From assembly GCA_964030785.1 (NCBI GenBank), contig OZ034972.1:49791538-49855537 (forward strand): a stretch of DNA of 64,000 bases, read 5' to 3'. This DNA comes from Siderastrea siderea. Its lineage: Eukaryota > Cnidaria > Anthozoa > Scleractinia > Rhizangiidae. The position numbers and the translations under genes were made by a program. The notes beneath the pieces are model-generated. The model was given only the letters and a program-made list of their open reading frames with translations, had not been told where the DNA came from and did not search any database. Position 1 is the stretch's first letter, and the number at the start of each line of letters is the position of its first letter. Below, in pieces: positions 25,701-33,610 of the stretch.

Positions 25701-27906
25701 CTTGACCTTAAGAGTTTGTTGAAGTGCCGACTTTCTCTCTCTAAATTTTACTTCAGCAGGGATTTTTAGATGGTAACTGAATTGAACCATTTGAGTTTAC
25801 ATGTGGCTTGTTTAAGTTTTTGATCTCAAGGTCATATCTAATCTTTTTCTGATGTTTGTTTGATGGATTCCTGTGGCTTTTGCCTGTTTCTTACTCTCAG
25901 TTAATGCATGGTTCAATTTTACCTGTTACCGTCCCCCCCGGGCAACCACGGGGACAAGTCCGGCCCTTCGGGCCCGGGGGTGGGGAGTTGTTCAAAGCAG
26001 TCTTGTCCCAGGGGTAGGGGGTGGGGCAAACCAAAAATAACTTCTTGTTGTTCTTGTGAAGTTCATCACTTCTCGGTTGACATGATGGCGCCGGACTGCG
26101 TGAAGACTGCCTATTTCCAGGGAAAATCTCTAGAATTTGTAGCAGACTGGTTAGAGAAGAATAATCTCTCAAAGTTAAAATCTGTATTCGAAGGTAAGTT
26201 TATTATAAATTGTTAAACGAATGTGTGTTTGATGCGTACACGAATGGATGGCGTTCGTCACAAACAAAGAAATATTTCTTCAGCGTATTTATATATAAAA
26301 AATATATTAGGACGACTTAAATAGACTCTATATAAAAAGGGATGCACGGCTTTATATTAAATAGGGATCTCAGTCCAGTGTTCTTTTGAAACAAGCTAAG
26401 AAAAACTCCTTTAAAATGCTGCCAACAATTTGTACGTTCACCGGCATATGTGCTATATTTAGAATAAAACACGCGTCAAAGAATGTTTCTTTACTCGTCA
26501 GCCGTATGCAAGTGCGGTTAGAGTTTTTTCTCCAGTTTTCTTTTTCAAATATAGTGTTCATGTTTTTAATTTATTATACAGGTAGTGTCCGTCTTTCAAT
26601 AAACTCAAGAAAATAGTTTAAGTTCTTGTCAAAATGTCTGGTTTTGCTATTGTATGGAAATCAATATCGTGTTCTATAAACCACGTATTTGTGGTTGATG
26701 AGGAGTCCCGGGGGTGGGGAATTGTCTCTTTGTGCGTGCCCGGGGGTGGGGAATAGACTACCAAGTGAGAAAAAAATTGCAAATCCCCAGGGGTATGTCC
26801 GGGGGGTGGATGGTAACAGGTAGAATTGAACCATGCATAAATTTGACCTCTGATCGTGTACACTAAGCAACTAAATGTCGATCTTGGCATATTAGTTACC
26901 TTAAGTTTGGCTCGGTTAGGAGCTTGTTAGGTTTTACAGCCTCTCATGTTAGAATTTATGACAACAAAAGGTCTGAAATATTATCTACACCGTGACGAGT
27001 TTCCTTGCTGATATTTGTAACACCAGGCCGGCCCAGCTTATTGTGTAATTGTTGCAAGAAGGCATGTTCCGCATCTCGTGGTACAAATTTACCAATCAGT
27101 GTTTCCCGATCACAAGTTGATCAGGTGGAAGAGTGCAAACAACAGACTGGGAACAGGCATTTATTTTTTATTTTTCTCATCTTATGCCCTACGATCGTGT
27201 CTCGTGCTTTACGCTTAGCTAAACTAGTAAACGCCTGTTATGCAGGCTAGTTTGGGTTATGCCGAGGCCCTGGGGCGGACAGCATGAGCAAAAAGCTCAC
27301 TAAAACCAAGACCTGGGTAAAAGACCAAAATGACAGACAGACGTATTTATATTGGTAGCATTTACTACTAACACTTCAGTCTTTCTTAAACACAATGATG
27401 TCCTGCTGAAGTCATCTATTGTTTGAGTAGTTCTTTCCAAGAGATAATATTAGTATTTTGAGACGTCAACTATATTGCCAAAAAATGCTACTATTGATTT
27501 AATCCCCAACCAGCTGCAAGCTAACGTAGAATGCCTATAATGCTAATCCAGGGCTGAAAATTAACAAATTTTAAATATAACGATCTGTGGTTTGCATAAT
27601 TTAAGATTTTCAGCTTATTACTCACTAAATAAACAGATGTCAGCAGCGATGAAAGTTATAAATAAGCCTTATAAATTCAACTTACTTAAACTTCTTTCTA
27701 GCCTCCGCTTCTTCTGGTAATCGGTATAGACTAAAACAGTTCGGTGAGTGTTTTGGGTTGTAAAGAACAGCTTCGAAACGATAAGATGTGACTCTGTACA
27801 GTCGAAAACTCTCGGAGCCGACGACTTTCTCTTCTAGAACAGTAGCGAGGTCATAATGTGAAGAAACTGTTTCTTCTACACGAGAGCTTGAGGTTGTGGT
27901 TCCCAT
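3137..27906 (-). CDS. PLA2G6: Calcium-independent phospholipase A2 beta (ankyrin-patatin), 11 coding exons, 799 aa
   Basis: Hydrolyses fatty acyl chains of phospholipids without Ca2+, acting in membrane remodelling and lipid signalling (family knowledge). Coding exons in transcript order: 27686-27906, 23948-24176, 19997-20144, 19050-19327, 18689-18871, 8661-8886, 7037-7339, 5526-5676, 4629-4762, 3667-3977, 3137-3352. All boundaries are GT...AG. Phases match at every join and total 2400 nt including the TGA, close to the 806 aa of human PLA2G6. Residues ~1-130 form the N-terminal domain and ~135-385 ankyrin repeats (several TPLH motifs). The patatin domain follows, with DGGG at 483-486, GTSTG with nucleophile Ser518, and the DGG catalytic Asp650. 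The ATG at 27906 has A at -3 and G at +4. It opens MGTTTS, which fits an N-myristoylation signal. No lesion was seen. Untranslated first exons upstream cannot be excluded. Confidence 0.95.
3667..3977 (-). CDS. PLA2G6: PLA2G6 coding exon 10, catalytic Asp (residues 625-728)
   Basis: Acceptor tgtttcag, donor GATCAG|gttagt. It encodes [15 protein letters not shown] and [14 protein letters not shown], with catalytic Asp650 in the DGG motif, and VVSLGTG. Confidence 0.95.
3978..4628 (-). other. PLA2G6 intron 9
   Basis: AT-rich, with a short ACCT tandem repeat at about 4264-4288. No mobile element with recognisable ends. Intron 10 (3353-3666) is likewise featureless. Confidence 0.7.
4629..4762 (-). 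CDS. PLA2G6: PLA2G6 coding exon 9 (residues 580-624)
   Basis: Acceptor tattttag, donor TCAG|gtaaga. It encodes [20 protein letters not shown] and a Pro-rich end (PPPKPS). It has no long ORF of its own; it was recognised from the expected protein segment and exact phase fit. Confidence 0.93.
4763..5525 (-). other. PLA2G6 intron 8
   Basis: Contains an uninterrupted G homopolymer of about 20 at 5000-5020, a likely place for length errors or polymorphism. Nothing else recognised. Confidence 0.6.
5526..5676 (-). CDS. PLA2G6: PLA2G6 coding exon 8 (residues 530-579)
   Basis: Acceptor ttttttcag, donor CCAAG|gtaag. Encodes [20 protein letters not shown], the conserved segment after the nucleophile elbow in iPLA2-beta. 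Confidence 0.94.
5821..5968. mobile_element. 148-bp hairpin MITE
   Basis: GATAGTCGAGGAACA at the left end pairs with the complementary right end at 5954-5968. The inner arms (CGCCTGCCGCGTTGAAACGT and complement) are essentially perfect, leaving a loop of about 30 bp. Flanks GCTCAG and GCTGAG may be a decayed target duplication. Confidence 0.65.
6455..6625 (+). mobile_element. 5'-truncated, diverged tRNA-derived SINE
   Basis: Aligns with the 3' part of the SINE in the 54.4-56.0 kb array, on the + strand. It has a B-box-like GGGTTCGAGTCCCGG at ~6474, then the same oligo-T/CAGG hairpin, ACTGC...GAGGATC-like and CAGTTCA...ATTTCATATAT segments. The A-box half is missing. An independent dispersed copy supports calling the array unit a SINE rather than a tRNA gene. 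Confidence 0.55.
6930..7001 (-). tRNA. tRNA-like sequence, probably pseudogene or SINE head
   Basis: The minus strand has a GTGGTCGAGTGGTTAGGGT D-arm/A box, an anticodon loop CTTCGAG (TCG at the anticodon position) on a TTGGA/TCCGT stem, and a GGGTTCGAATCCC T-arm/B box. The proposed acceptor strands do not pair, so a functional tRNA is unlikely. The D-arm is serine-like although the anticodon would read arginine. Confidence 0.45.
7037..7339 (-). CDS. PLA2G6: PLA2G6 coding exon 7, oxyanion loop and nucleophile elbow (residues 429-529)
   Basis: Acceptor ttgtcag, donor CATG|gtgagt. A Ser-rich linker (about 440-470) precedes DGGGIRG (oxyanion hole, 483-489) and GTSTGG (Ser518 nucleophile). This is the diagnostic exon for the patatin family. 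Confidence 0.95.
7986..8269. mobile_element. PIF/Harbinger-type MITE (284 bp)
   Basis: Ends AAGCGCTGTTACACG and CGTGTAACAGCGCTT are perfect complements for 15 bp and similar further in. They are flanked by TAA at 7983-7985 and 8270-8272, the 3-bp TWA duplication typical of PIF/Harbinger. The interior is rich in GTTGC/GCAAC palindromes. It lies in PLA2G6 intron 6 (7340-8660). Confidence 0.75.
8369..8498. mobile_element. 130-bp inverted-repeat element
   Basis: The left arm ending TTTAGTCGAGCGAGAA (to ~8398) matches the complement of TTCTCGCTCGACTAAA starting ~8470. The inner part also partly self-pairs. No target duplication could be assigned. Confidence 0.55.
8661..8886 (-). CDS. PLA2G6: PLA2G6 coding exon 6 (residues 354-428)
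   Basis: Not open at both ends, so easy to miss. Acceptor ctgtag at 8887, donor ATTG|gtaata at 8660. It encodes the last ankyrin repeat ([14 protein letters not shown]) and the linker toward the lipase domain. Phase 0 in and phase 1 out fit exons 5 and 7. Confidence 0.92.
9841..10683 (+). pseudogene. Penelope-like retroelement reverse transcriptase, 5' part
   Basis: Three-frame reading gives [16 protein letters not shown], then [41 protein letters not shown] and [13 protein letters not shown], ending FNDIFYL at the junction. This is the Penelope RT order (a KIHKP..GRPIVSG region; the GTAM motif). The catalytic region reads FNDIF, so one of the usual paired aspartates appears substituted. Several frameshifts and stops. 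The reading continues in the same sense beyond the inserted element at 17384. Confidence 0.8.
10697..11185. repeat. Left subterminal GGAGTTA/TAACTCC palindrome array
   Basis: Dozens of GGAGTTA and TAACTCC motifs, often as GGAGTT(W)nAACTCC pairs a few bp apart. A matching array lies at 16955-17365 in opposite overall orientation. The layout suits repeated binding sites for a DNA-binding protein, such as the element's transposase (inference). Confidence 0.75.
11787..11801 (+). CDS. Possible 5' exon inside the TIR element (five codons, then splice donor)
   Basis: ATG GAC GTT TTG CCG followed directly by GTAAGC, preceded by a leader with GCGCCATTTTG (a YY1-like site) at ~11507. It could be the start of a spliced gene carried by the element; no downstream exon was identified. 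Speculative. Confidence 0.25.
13026..13245. repeat. Near-perfect 220-bp hairpin with hammerhead-like core (copy 1)
   Basis: Arms of about 105 bp, nearly perfect, with a tiny loop near 13137. Each arm contains CTGAGGA, then a GGCATC/GATGCC stem, then GAAAC, matching the hammerhead core CUGANGA-stem II-GAAA apart from one unpaired T. Penelope-like elements are known to carry hammerhead motifs, so this may be a head-to-head pair of Penelope terminal repeats. Stem III and the cleavage site were not established. Confidence 0.6.
14180..14398. repeat. Near-perfect hairpin with hammerhead-like core (copy 2)
   Basis: Same structure as the copy at 13026-13245, carried along in the tandem duplication, with one missing T in the right arm and few other changes. 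Confidence 0.6.
15788..15900. mobile_element. 113-bp TTAA-flanked MITE
   Basis: Ends CCCGTGAA and TTCACGGG, flanked by TTAA at 15784-15787 and 15901-15904, as in piggyBac-type and Kolobok elements. The interior has repeated TAGTGT(C/G)TAATAGT-like words. Confidence 0.6.
16955..17365. repeat. Right subterminal GGAGTTA/TAACTCC palindrome array
   Basis: Counterpart of the array at 10697-11185, ending at the right TIR. It contains an internal tandem duplication, with similar AGAGTTAAA...GACTCC and CCCCAAAAAAGG blocks about 130 bp apart. Confidence 0.75.
17384..17930 (+). pseudogene. Penelope-like retroelement reverse transcriptase, 3' part
   Basis: Starts with [11 protein letters not shown], which directly continues the FYL at 10683, then FLDTTIYK-like, THFSS..PSG-like and [17 protein letters not shown] segments, and a C-terminal region with a [13 protein letters not shown] motif. 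Frameshifted. No GIY-YIG endonuclease was recognised. Together with 9841-10683 it is one element. Confidence 0.78.
18689..18871 (-). CDS. PLA2G6: PLA2G6 coding exon 5 (residues 293-353)
   Basis: 183 nt, phase 0 at both ends, between acceptor aaccag and donor GTT|gtaagt. It encodes two ankyrin repeats ([20 protein letters not shown] and [10 protein letters not shown]). The 9.8-kb transposon-filled intron 5 follows. Confidence 0.93.
19050..19327 (-). CDS. PLA2G6: PLA2G6 coding exon 4 (residues 200-292)
   Basis: Acceptor atttccag, donor GAG|gtgagt. Ankyrin repeats: [19 protein letters not shown], then HPIHTALK and GGTPLHWAK, the order expected for iPLA2-beta. Confidence 0.93.
19328..19996 (-). 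other. PLA2G6 intron 3
   Basis: AT-rich with a C-rich homopolymer tract at about 19785-19802. No element ends recognised. Intron 4 (18872-19049) is short and featureless. Confidence 0.6.
19997..20144 (-). CDS. PLA2G6: PLA2G6 coding exon 3 (residues 151-199)
   Basis: Acceptor tttcag, donor G|gtaatg. It encodes one ankyrin repeat with the core [16 protein letters not shown]. Phase 0 in, phase 1 out; both match the neighbouring exons. Confidence 0.9.
21477..23549. mobile_element. hAT-like 2.07-kb element with ATCGAT-rich ends
   Basis: Ends CGGGGCATTACAAATC and the complement of CAGGGCGTTACAAATC match at 14 of 16 positions and are flanked by GTCAGAC (21470-21476 and 23550-23556). CAGGG-type ends with a 7-8-bp duplication point to the hAT superfamily. 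The outer few hundred bp at each end are full of ATCGAT/TCGATAA. Nested inside is a second inverted-repeat structure (about 21960-23430). No transposase recognised. Confidence 0.65.
21960..23430. mobile_element. Nested inverted-repeat element with GGAATTCC/C-run minisatellites
   Basis: Left GGGTGATTGCAGAAAATATC and the complement of the right end (GGGTGGTTCCAGAAAATATC) match closely and continue into CACGGGC.GCATC. Inside each end lies a minisatellite of about 33 bp (CCCCCCATGCCTTCGGAATT-like units), in the same orientation at both ends. The glycine-rich ORFs over 23077-23542 are translations of this repeat, not genes. Confidence 0.55.
23948..24176 (-). CDS. PLA2G6: PLA2G6 coding exon 2 (residues 74-150)
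   Basis: Acceptor atttcag at 24177 onward; donor AGG|gtactg at 23947. It encodes the segment leading into the first ankyrin repeat, ending in TPLHMASR. Confidence 0.88.
24636..25010. mobile_element. 375-bp TIR element built of AGGATCCT palindromes
   Basis: Ends CCCTGGTAGAAAT and the complement of ATTTCCATCAGGG are similar and flanked by TA (24634-24635 and 25011-25012), a Tc1/mariner-type target. The interior is almost entirely AGGATCCT and close variants, more than ten exact copies spaced roughly 10-25 bp. No coding capacity. Confidence 0.65.
25901..26842. mobile_element. TIR element of ~0.94 kb carrying a 5'-exon-like ORF
   Basis: The left end ATGCATGGTTCAATTTTACC and the complement of the right end (ATGCATGGTTCAATTCTACC) match for about 40 bp, continuing into GC-rich CCCGGG(T)GGGG tracts. 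The flanking duplication is unclear. It encloses the exon-like ORF at 26082-26193. Confidence 0.6.
26082..26193 (+). CDS. Exon-like ORF fragment (37 codons) ending at a splice donor
   Basis: ATG ATG GCG CCG..., translating to a segment containing [20 protein letters not shown], then GAAG|GTAAGT. The WL..NNLSKL..VF pattern resembles the first helices of a SAM domain, tentatively. It lies wholly inside the TIR element at 25901-26842 and opposite to PLA2G6. It may be a captured host 5' exon or the first exon of the element's own gene; no partner exon was found. Confidence 0.35.
27686..27906 (-). CDS. PLA2G6: PLA2G6 coding exon 1 (residues 1-73)
   Basis: Starts at the ATG at 27906-27904; the reading frame is open further 5' but has no other ATG. 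It ends TTT AA|gtaagt (phase 2), completed by the first A of exon 2 at 24176. It encodes the N-terminal domain, including a FRLYR...FEAVLYNP stretch with the counterpart expected for iPLA2-beta. Confidence 0.88.
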
Positions 27907-28259
27907 ATTTTGATGCAAGAAACCTAACGTTTGTAGGAGATAAGAGCTGTTGAGTAAACGGAAGACCACTTTCCCTTTTTCGCCTTTTTAAGTGCTGACC
28001 TTACGTCATCACCCGACCCAGGACGCTCTTGGAGTAGCGTCAGTTGTCACGCCAGAAAGTCACGCAACTACAGTTCTGTGACATGCTGATTCAGCGTTTC
28101 GGCACAGACTGCAACACAGTCCGTATTTTTTAATAGTTGGTCTGCGACCCGTGATAGCCACCCGAGCGGTCTAAGAACAAAAAGTCTGGTGTTTTTGGCG
28201 ATTTGGATTTAAGAGAAAAAGCGACTGCTTTTGCATGCATGCACTCATCTGAAATCGAA
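27907..28259 (-). promoter_or_regulatory. PLA2G6: Presumed PLA2G6 promoter/5' UTR region
   Basis: Sequence just upstream of the PLA2G6 ATG. The frame stays open to 27969 without another ATG. No TATA box at a convincing position. The nearest upstream mobile element begins at 28262. Assignment rests on position only. Confidence 0.35.
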
Positions 28260-28261
28260 TA

Positions 28262-29941
28262 CAGTGTGTTGCCCAGTTTTCGTACACTTTAGTTTTAAAT
28301 CGCTATATCTTTTCGTCTGTGAGACGAAAATTTATGAAATTTCTTTTAAAGATACCCCATTTAATTACATTCAATATACAAAACGATTGGCCGCTTGATC
28401 GACGTATGTTCAAAATTATGCCATTTTTCCCAAAACGCCTAAGTTGCCCAGTCTTCGTACACCTGGCCCAGTTTTCGTACATCGACAAAACAACATTTCT
28501 CCACGAAAACGCTCGACGCAAACTGATGTGTCAGCCACCCTGCTGAGTGCTTATCGTGTTTTCTCCTCGATTTGTGAATAAATATCGGCCTAGCGACCAA
28601 TCATTTGGTGTATAAAGCAAATGGTTATTCGGGGGGGGGGGTGGATGTTTAATCGATCCTGCAGTGTTGATTTTTTTGTCCCTCACTTTTGGGCGGCTTT
28701 TCTTACGCTCAATCCACAGTCTCGTACGTCATTTACTGCCTTGGTAAAGGTAGTTGACAGGTTACTATTCTGCGTATTACAACTGTTAAGAAATGGCCTG
28801 CATAAGATTCGACGTTTTCCCTCCGTTTACGCTTACGCCTTTAGAATAGCAAACGCTTTACTTCCGTTTCCGCTTACGCTTGCTTTTCTTAACTACTTTT
28901 GTAAATGTTTATTAGAATCGCAACGGAGTGAAAAAAAATCGGTAAAACCGGTAAACTAACGATATTTCGAGGTGTATGTCAACATTCTATGCAAAGACAT
29001 CTACCTTAGTTAATTATTTGACGATTTAGATTGTTTGCGTGGGATTAAGTTTATTAAATATTCGTGACTCACGAATATTTAATGAACTTTGCATGACCTG
29101 GATGTAAAGCGTCGCTGTTATACCACAACAAATACATGTAGTGTATCGTACTTTGCAAGGATTGTTGTGTAATCTTTGCTGCACTTGCGACTATTAGTTT
29201 ACGAATAGTTAAGTTTAAAATTTAGTTCTTTAACTTATTTAAAAATAGGTTTTGAGAAAGGCGCAGCTAAGTGTACGAAAACTGGCACAGTACGTCGAAA
29301 TGTATGCGAAGATTCTCACCGCTAAAATTCAGGAGCAGTTAAATTTAAGCTGGCGTTGAAAGTTGTTCCATTCACTTTCATCTTTTATCTATCATATGTC
29401 AGAAAATCACGAAGTTCCTTGCAAAATTACCAACAAAACGGGCTGTTTGTTCATCTACAATACCTTTACTGTGCAGTGAAAAGTGCAAATATTAGCCGCT
29501 AAACGTTTACTCTCCTTGAAAGAAATTGCCGCACTGACCTGCTTCTTCGTCAAAAAGCCCGGCAAAACTGGCAATTTATAGCTGAAGTGTTCCTTTTACT
29601 TTTGGAATTCTTCGGTTGACGAAGATTTAAATGACCGACGAAAATAATCAAATAAAGTTCTACTTATCATGACATACTTATCATTAGACATACTTATCAC
29701 GCACACACAATTACACGCCAAATATGTTGCTTATTGTTTACTTTTTTAACACCTCATCTGGTATATATTAACTAATCTATATTTTATTTTCTCACTTGAT
29801 AATGATGTCATGGAGACATCGAAACGTTGTGTTAAACTCTTGTCGCTAATTTTTATCCTTAAATGTTTATCCAAATTCAATCTGATTCAAAGTTCTTTTT
29901 GTACGAAAACTGGGCCCGTACGAAAACTGGGCAACATACTG
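28262..29941. mobile_element. 1.68-kb TA-flanked (mariner/pogo-type) element with repeated terminal motif
   Basis: Ends CAGTGTGTTGCCCAGTTTTC and the complement of the right end (CAGTATGTTGCCCAGTTTTC) with TA on both sides (28260-28261, 29942-29943). The motif GCCCAGTTTTCGTAC recurs inside both ends: 28272, 28443 (one change), 28467, and inverted near 29272 (partial), 29900 and 29917. A perfect palindrome (TTAAATATTCGTGA/TCACGAATATTTAA) lies near 29055. No transposase ORF was recognised. Confidence 0.7.
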
Positions 29942-29979
29942 TAGTCACTCACAAGAAAGAGTTATTTTTCCCCTAATTA

Positions 29980-30165
29980 CAGTGGAACGTCGATTTAACA
30001 AAGTGCCAAGGGACTGGGGAATTGGTTCGTTATATCGAGGGTTCGTTACACCGAGGTTCTTTTCCATACATTACACTATTACTGGGCTGAAAAATATCGT
30101 TTGCTATACTGATCGAGGAGTCGTTATATGGAGCCTTAGAGGTTCGTTAAATCGAGGTTCCACTG
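29980..30165. mobile_element. 186-bp TA-flanked MITE
   Basis: CAGTGGAACGTCGATTTAAC at the left pairs with GTTAAATCGAGGTTCCACTG at the right, with TA at 29978-29979 and 30166-30167. This end type is typical of pogo/Tigger-like MITEs. Confidence 0.75.
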
Positions 30166-30167
30166 TA

Positions 30168-31374
30168 CTAAAACTCGTACGATAACTCAGTTATCGTTAG
30201 TGCCAGTCATGGTACTGTACGAGTACTGCTTTTACATTTCCTTTTTTGTGGATTAATTATTTTTGCGGGTCCAAGGATTTTAGCAAAAAATTACACAGCA
30301 CTTGTGAAAGTAAAGAACAAGCGTTGGGATAGACTGCTTCCCGGCTCCGAGACCCAGGGGTAGAAACATCAATCCCGATTCCACTGCCCCCGCCCCCCCC
30401 CCCCCGGTTATGATCAAGCCATCGTAAACTGTTTGCAGTTGTTAACGACGCTGTAATGTGCATATATTGACTTTACAGAAGTTTCATTCTCAACAGGGAG
30501 TCCTATTTATTGGCGTGAAGCAAATTAATTTAGCCTCACGCAAGACATGTGTCACGAAACAAGGAGAAAATGGGACTTTCGGAAATGTTACGATAATTAT
30601 TCTTTCACCGTGGAGAAAAAATATTGACGTCTGCTTCTTGACCTATGATGACAAAATTCATCAAAAGAAACATGAAGAAAACAAATGGGGCTTCTGGTAA
30701 TCGCCTATGACCTCCCAGGACGAACGTTCACGCAGGAAATTCGATCTCAGGAAGCTCCACAGAGGAATCTAAGAATATCGATTGTAGACTTTGTTGAATG
30801 TTGCTTGTTAAGCCACTCTCTCAAGCCTCAGTCGCCAAAACAAAAAGGACATCAATTAGACACAGTAGATATATACTTAGCATGAAAAGCTAGTTTCAGG
30901 TATTTCACTGGACCCTAATGAATTAAAAAAAAAATTGTGAATGAGTAAAATGTTAAAATAGCGGTAGGAATATATCAGTTTTAAAAAATTAAAATATTAA
31001 AACAGCAATAGGCATAAAAACTTAAAATAGGAATATTTCAGCATCGTAAAATGTCACTTTGACTGTTTTTACATACATTAAATCAATATTTCAAAACCCT
31101 AAACATATGAAATCGCCATTGGACAGGCTAAAAGCATAGTCCATCACGCAAACAGAAGATGGTAAGCCTGTGGTTTTGGTAAGCCTGTGGTGAAGTTCAA
31201 GGATCAGAACTGAGATTTGTCTCTCCCCGAAACCATAAATCAATCAATCAATCAATCAGTCAATCGGTCAATCATGTAACATGAAAGAAATGACTTATCA
31301 CCGAGGTCCACGTATAAGGGGCCCTAAAACATCTTGCGTTACGGACCTCCTTGCGGTTACACAATTTACTGCTG
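30168..31374. other. Intergenic spacer
   Basis: No convincing gene. C/G homopolymer at about 30386-30406; AATC microsatellite at about 31231-31273. Short ORFs near 30458-30885 lack domain features. Confidence 0.5.
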
Positions 31375-32032
31375 TTATAATGACCAAACATCTACATCTA
31401 CACACAGATGTGCGTTGTCACATGCTTCACTCCAGTTAACAGTTCAAAATAATCATGACCTTGCGTAATTTCTCTTAACTGGCATCCAATTTTCTGCCAG
31501 TTGAGCCACACAGTTGAAGAAGAATTTGCGGTAGACTGGGGTGATTTTAATTCCATTCAACACAAGCATCCAAGTACCCTAGGAAGCGGAACTAAAAAAT
31601 CGGCTCCAGGTCACGCGATATTCGAATAACGAATTCGCTACCGTTACGCCATGATTAGCATGTGTTGCATATATGAACGGCTGTAAGCTTTGCGCTGAAA
31701 ATATATGCTGAAGCACGATTTCTTGTAACGCCATACTTAATATAATTCACATACTGTTCTCTGTCTCTCGTTTTATTCCTGATTGCTCTTTGAACTGAAT
31801 TCATAATTAGATATGGCTTAAACGCAAATATACGGAAATCTTTCCTTATCCCGGTATACGTTAGCAGCATAGGAGAAGAAATGTCATCTCTGTTTACGTT
31901 CTTCCGATATGGCGTAATTTGGGTGTGCGCTGAATTCTTGAAGTAAACTGAAACGAACTGAAAGAATTTATATTATTTTGCCGCTCATTCAAAGTTTAAT
32001 CAAAAATACTGGAGAGGAGAGTTCAAAGCGTT
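31375..32032 (+). promoter_or_regulatory. Duplicated upstream block of the cysteine-rich family (copy 1)
   Basis: Homologous to the blocks before 43995, 46262, 51025 and at 53507-54320. Shared landmarks: CTGGCAT..A.TTTTCTGCCAGTT, GGAAGCGGAACT, and a leader containing CTGAAACGA(A/G)CTG(A/G)AAGAA and CTCA(T/A)TCAA(A/G)GTT just before the ATG. This copy is the most diverged. Conservation of the last ~90 bp suggests promoter/5' UTR function. Confidence 0.6.
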
Positions 32033-32382
32033 ATGGTTACCGTTTCTGTACTTCAAGGTTTGGTTTTCCTGTTCATGGCTTCTTCGCTTTTTGCTGTGAG
32101 CAATAGTTACTGCACTTCAGACTTCGACTGTTCGTTCGGTCAAGGTTGCTGCAACAAGAAATGTGTCAATTCCATCAACTGCAGAGGTTATTCCTGTTCT
32201 AAGGACTCAGATTGCGGTGGAACAGTTCCCCTCGTTGTCGTGGAACACGCGAGATTGAAGGATTGTGTAAGAATGCAAATAACGAAGCCAGTCATTTTTG
32301 GTGCATTTTTGGTGCAACGTTTGGTGGGCTTATCTTTGTTTGTATAGTGTTAGCCTGCACTATGTTCGTTTGTCAACAAATG

Positions 32383-32383
<1 letters not shown>

Positions 32384-32415
<32 letters not shown>

Positions 32416-33610
32416 CAACAAGCTTTATTTGCATGACTATAACAAAGTTTTACAGTATTGCAAAAGCCACTTAAAATTTAATTATTAATTTCTTACTCAA
32501 TTATTAAAAATAACTAAAGAGATTACAACCATTTCTTATTTGTAACCATTCAGAGAGGTAGCCATTGTAACTAGTCTGTCTTTCTGTTCAAAGTATGAAG
32601 AGATGAATGAAATTAATTGAATATTTATAAAATAATCAGTACAATTCATTAGATGTGACAATAAGGTCTCATGTGATAATAGTCGTAGAAATGGGATTTT
32701 AGGTTCTATTTTAGAAAAGAACCTGTCTCTTATCGAAAAATAGCTCGGGCAATCTAGTAAAAAATGAGTTTCACCTTCAATTTTGTTACAATGGCAGAGA
32801 CTACATAACCTCTAATCACGAGGTATTTTGTCGTATCTGCCTGTTTCAATCCGAAGTTTATGACTGCTCATTCTCAGTTTTACTAATGATTTTCTAGATG
32901 GGTTCTTTCTTGTTAGATCTAGGTAGGCAGAAAGGCTATAATTCTTTTTGAATGTGTAATAAAAACTAAGTTTTGGCGAATGTTGAAGGATTTGGTTCCA
33001 GTAAGAGATATATTTCTTTTTCATGAGATCTTCATATTGTTTGATTTTACCTTCATTCAATGAATTACAATTAAAGTCACAGAAATTGTAATAGTCAGTC
33101 ATTTTCATGAGACTAGACTAAAAACTATTATGACCGTTATAATGAAGATCAATCGATATTTTTAAAGATTGTTTGACTATAGAGCTTTCTTCCTTTTCTC
33201 GGAGGTAGTTTAAGTAATTGAGTATCTTTTTATTTATATCAATGATCAAAGGGAATTTACCCAGTTCAGCTCTACATGCAATATTGGATGCCTTGTATGA
33301 ACTTCTAAATAACGTTTACAGAATTGTAAATGAGTTTTTTCAATTGCGGAGCTGTCCCACGACTTAAAATCCGATTTCGCAAAGGCACCCCAAACTTCAC
33401 TAAATAATAATAATAATAAACTTTATTAACGTGTCTTAAAATATCTAGCTTACACTAAAGTAAGCTAATTGGGGACACCTATCTATACCTATCTAAAGTA
33501 GTAAAAATATATAAAATATTACAATATATACAATATAAAATATAAAATATAATATCACATCAACCTATAGTGATAAAAACCCCCAAAACTTGGTGAGACC
33601 ATTGAGTCAA
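32384..33610 (-). mobile_element. 5'-truncated LINE with TTG-repeat tail
   Basis: On the minus strand it encodes the C-terminal end of a LINE ORF2 (...KMTDYYNFCDFNCNSLNEGK... then RYDKIPRD, after which CxxC-type cysteines begin). It ends at the 3' side in AATAAAGCTTGTTGTTG. Target duplication AAATGA at 32378-32383 and 33611-33616. A CR1/L2-like clade is likely from the short repeat tail. Related copies: 47676-48968 and 61606-61676/62387-62399. Confidence 0.75.
33402..33589 (-). mobile_element. Short retroelement 3' end nested in the LINE
   Basis: Absent from the LINE copy at 48,650. The minus strand ends AATAAAGTTTATTATTATT, a poly(A)-signal-like sequence plus ATT repeat, so it is the 3' end of a different LINE-type element. 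Noncoding, AT-rich. Confidence 0.55.

Larger units (their letters stand above)
24177..27685 (-). other. PLA2G6 intron 1
   Basis: Holds the AGGATCCT-packed TIR element (24636-25010), inverted copies of one repeat family (about 25444-25560 and 27130-27254, sharing AGCCTGCATAACAGGC), and a TIR element with an exon-like ORF (25901-26842). The rest is unassigned. Confidence 0.6.
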
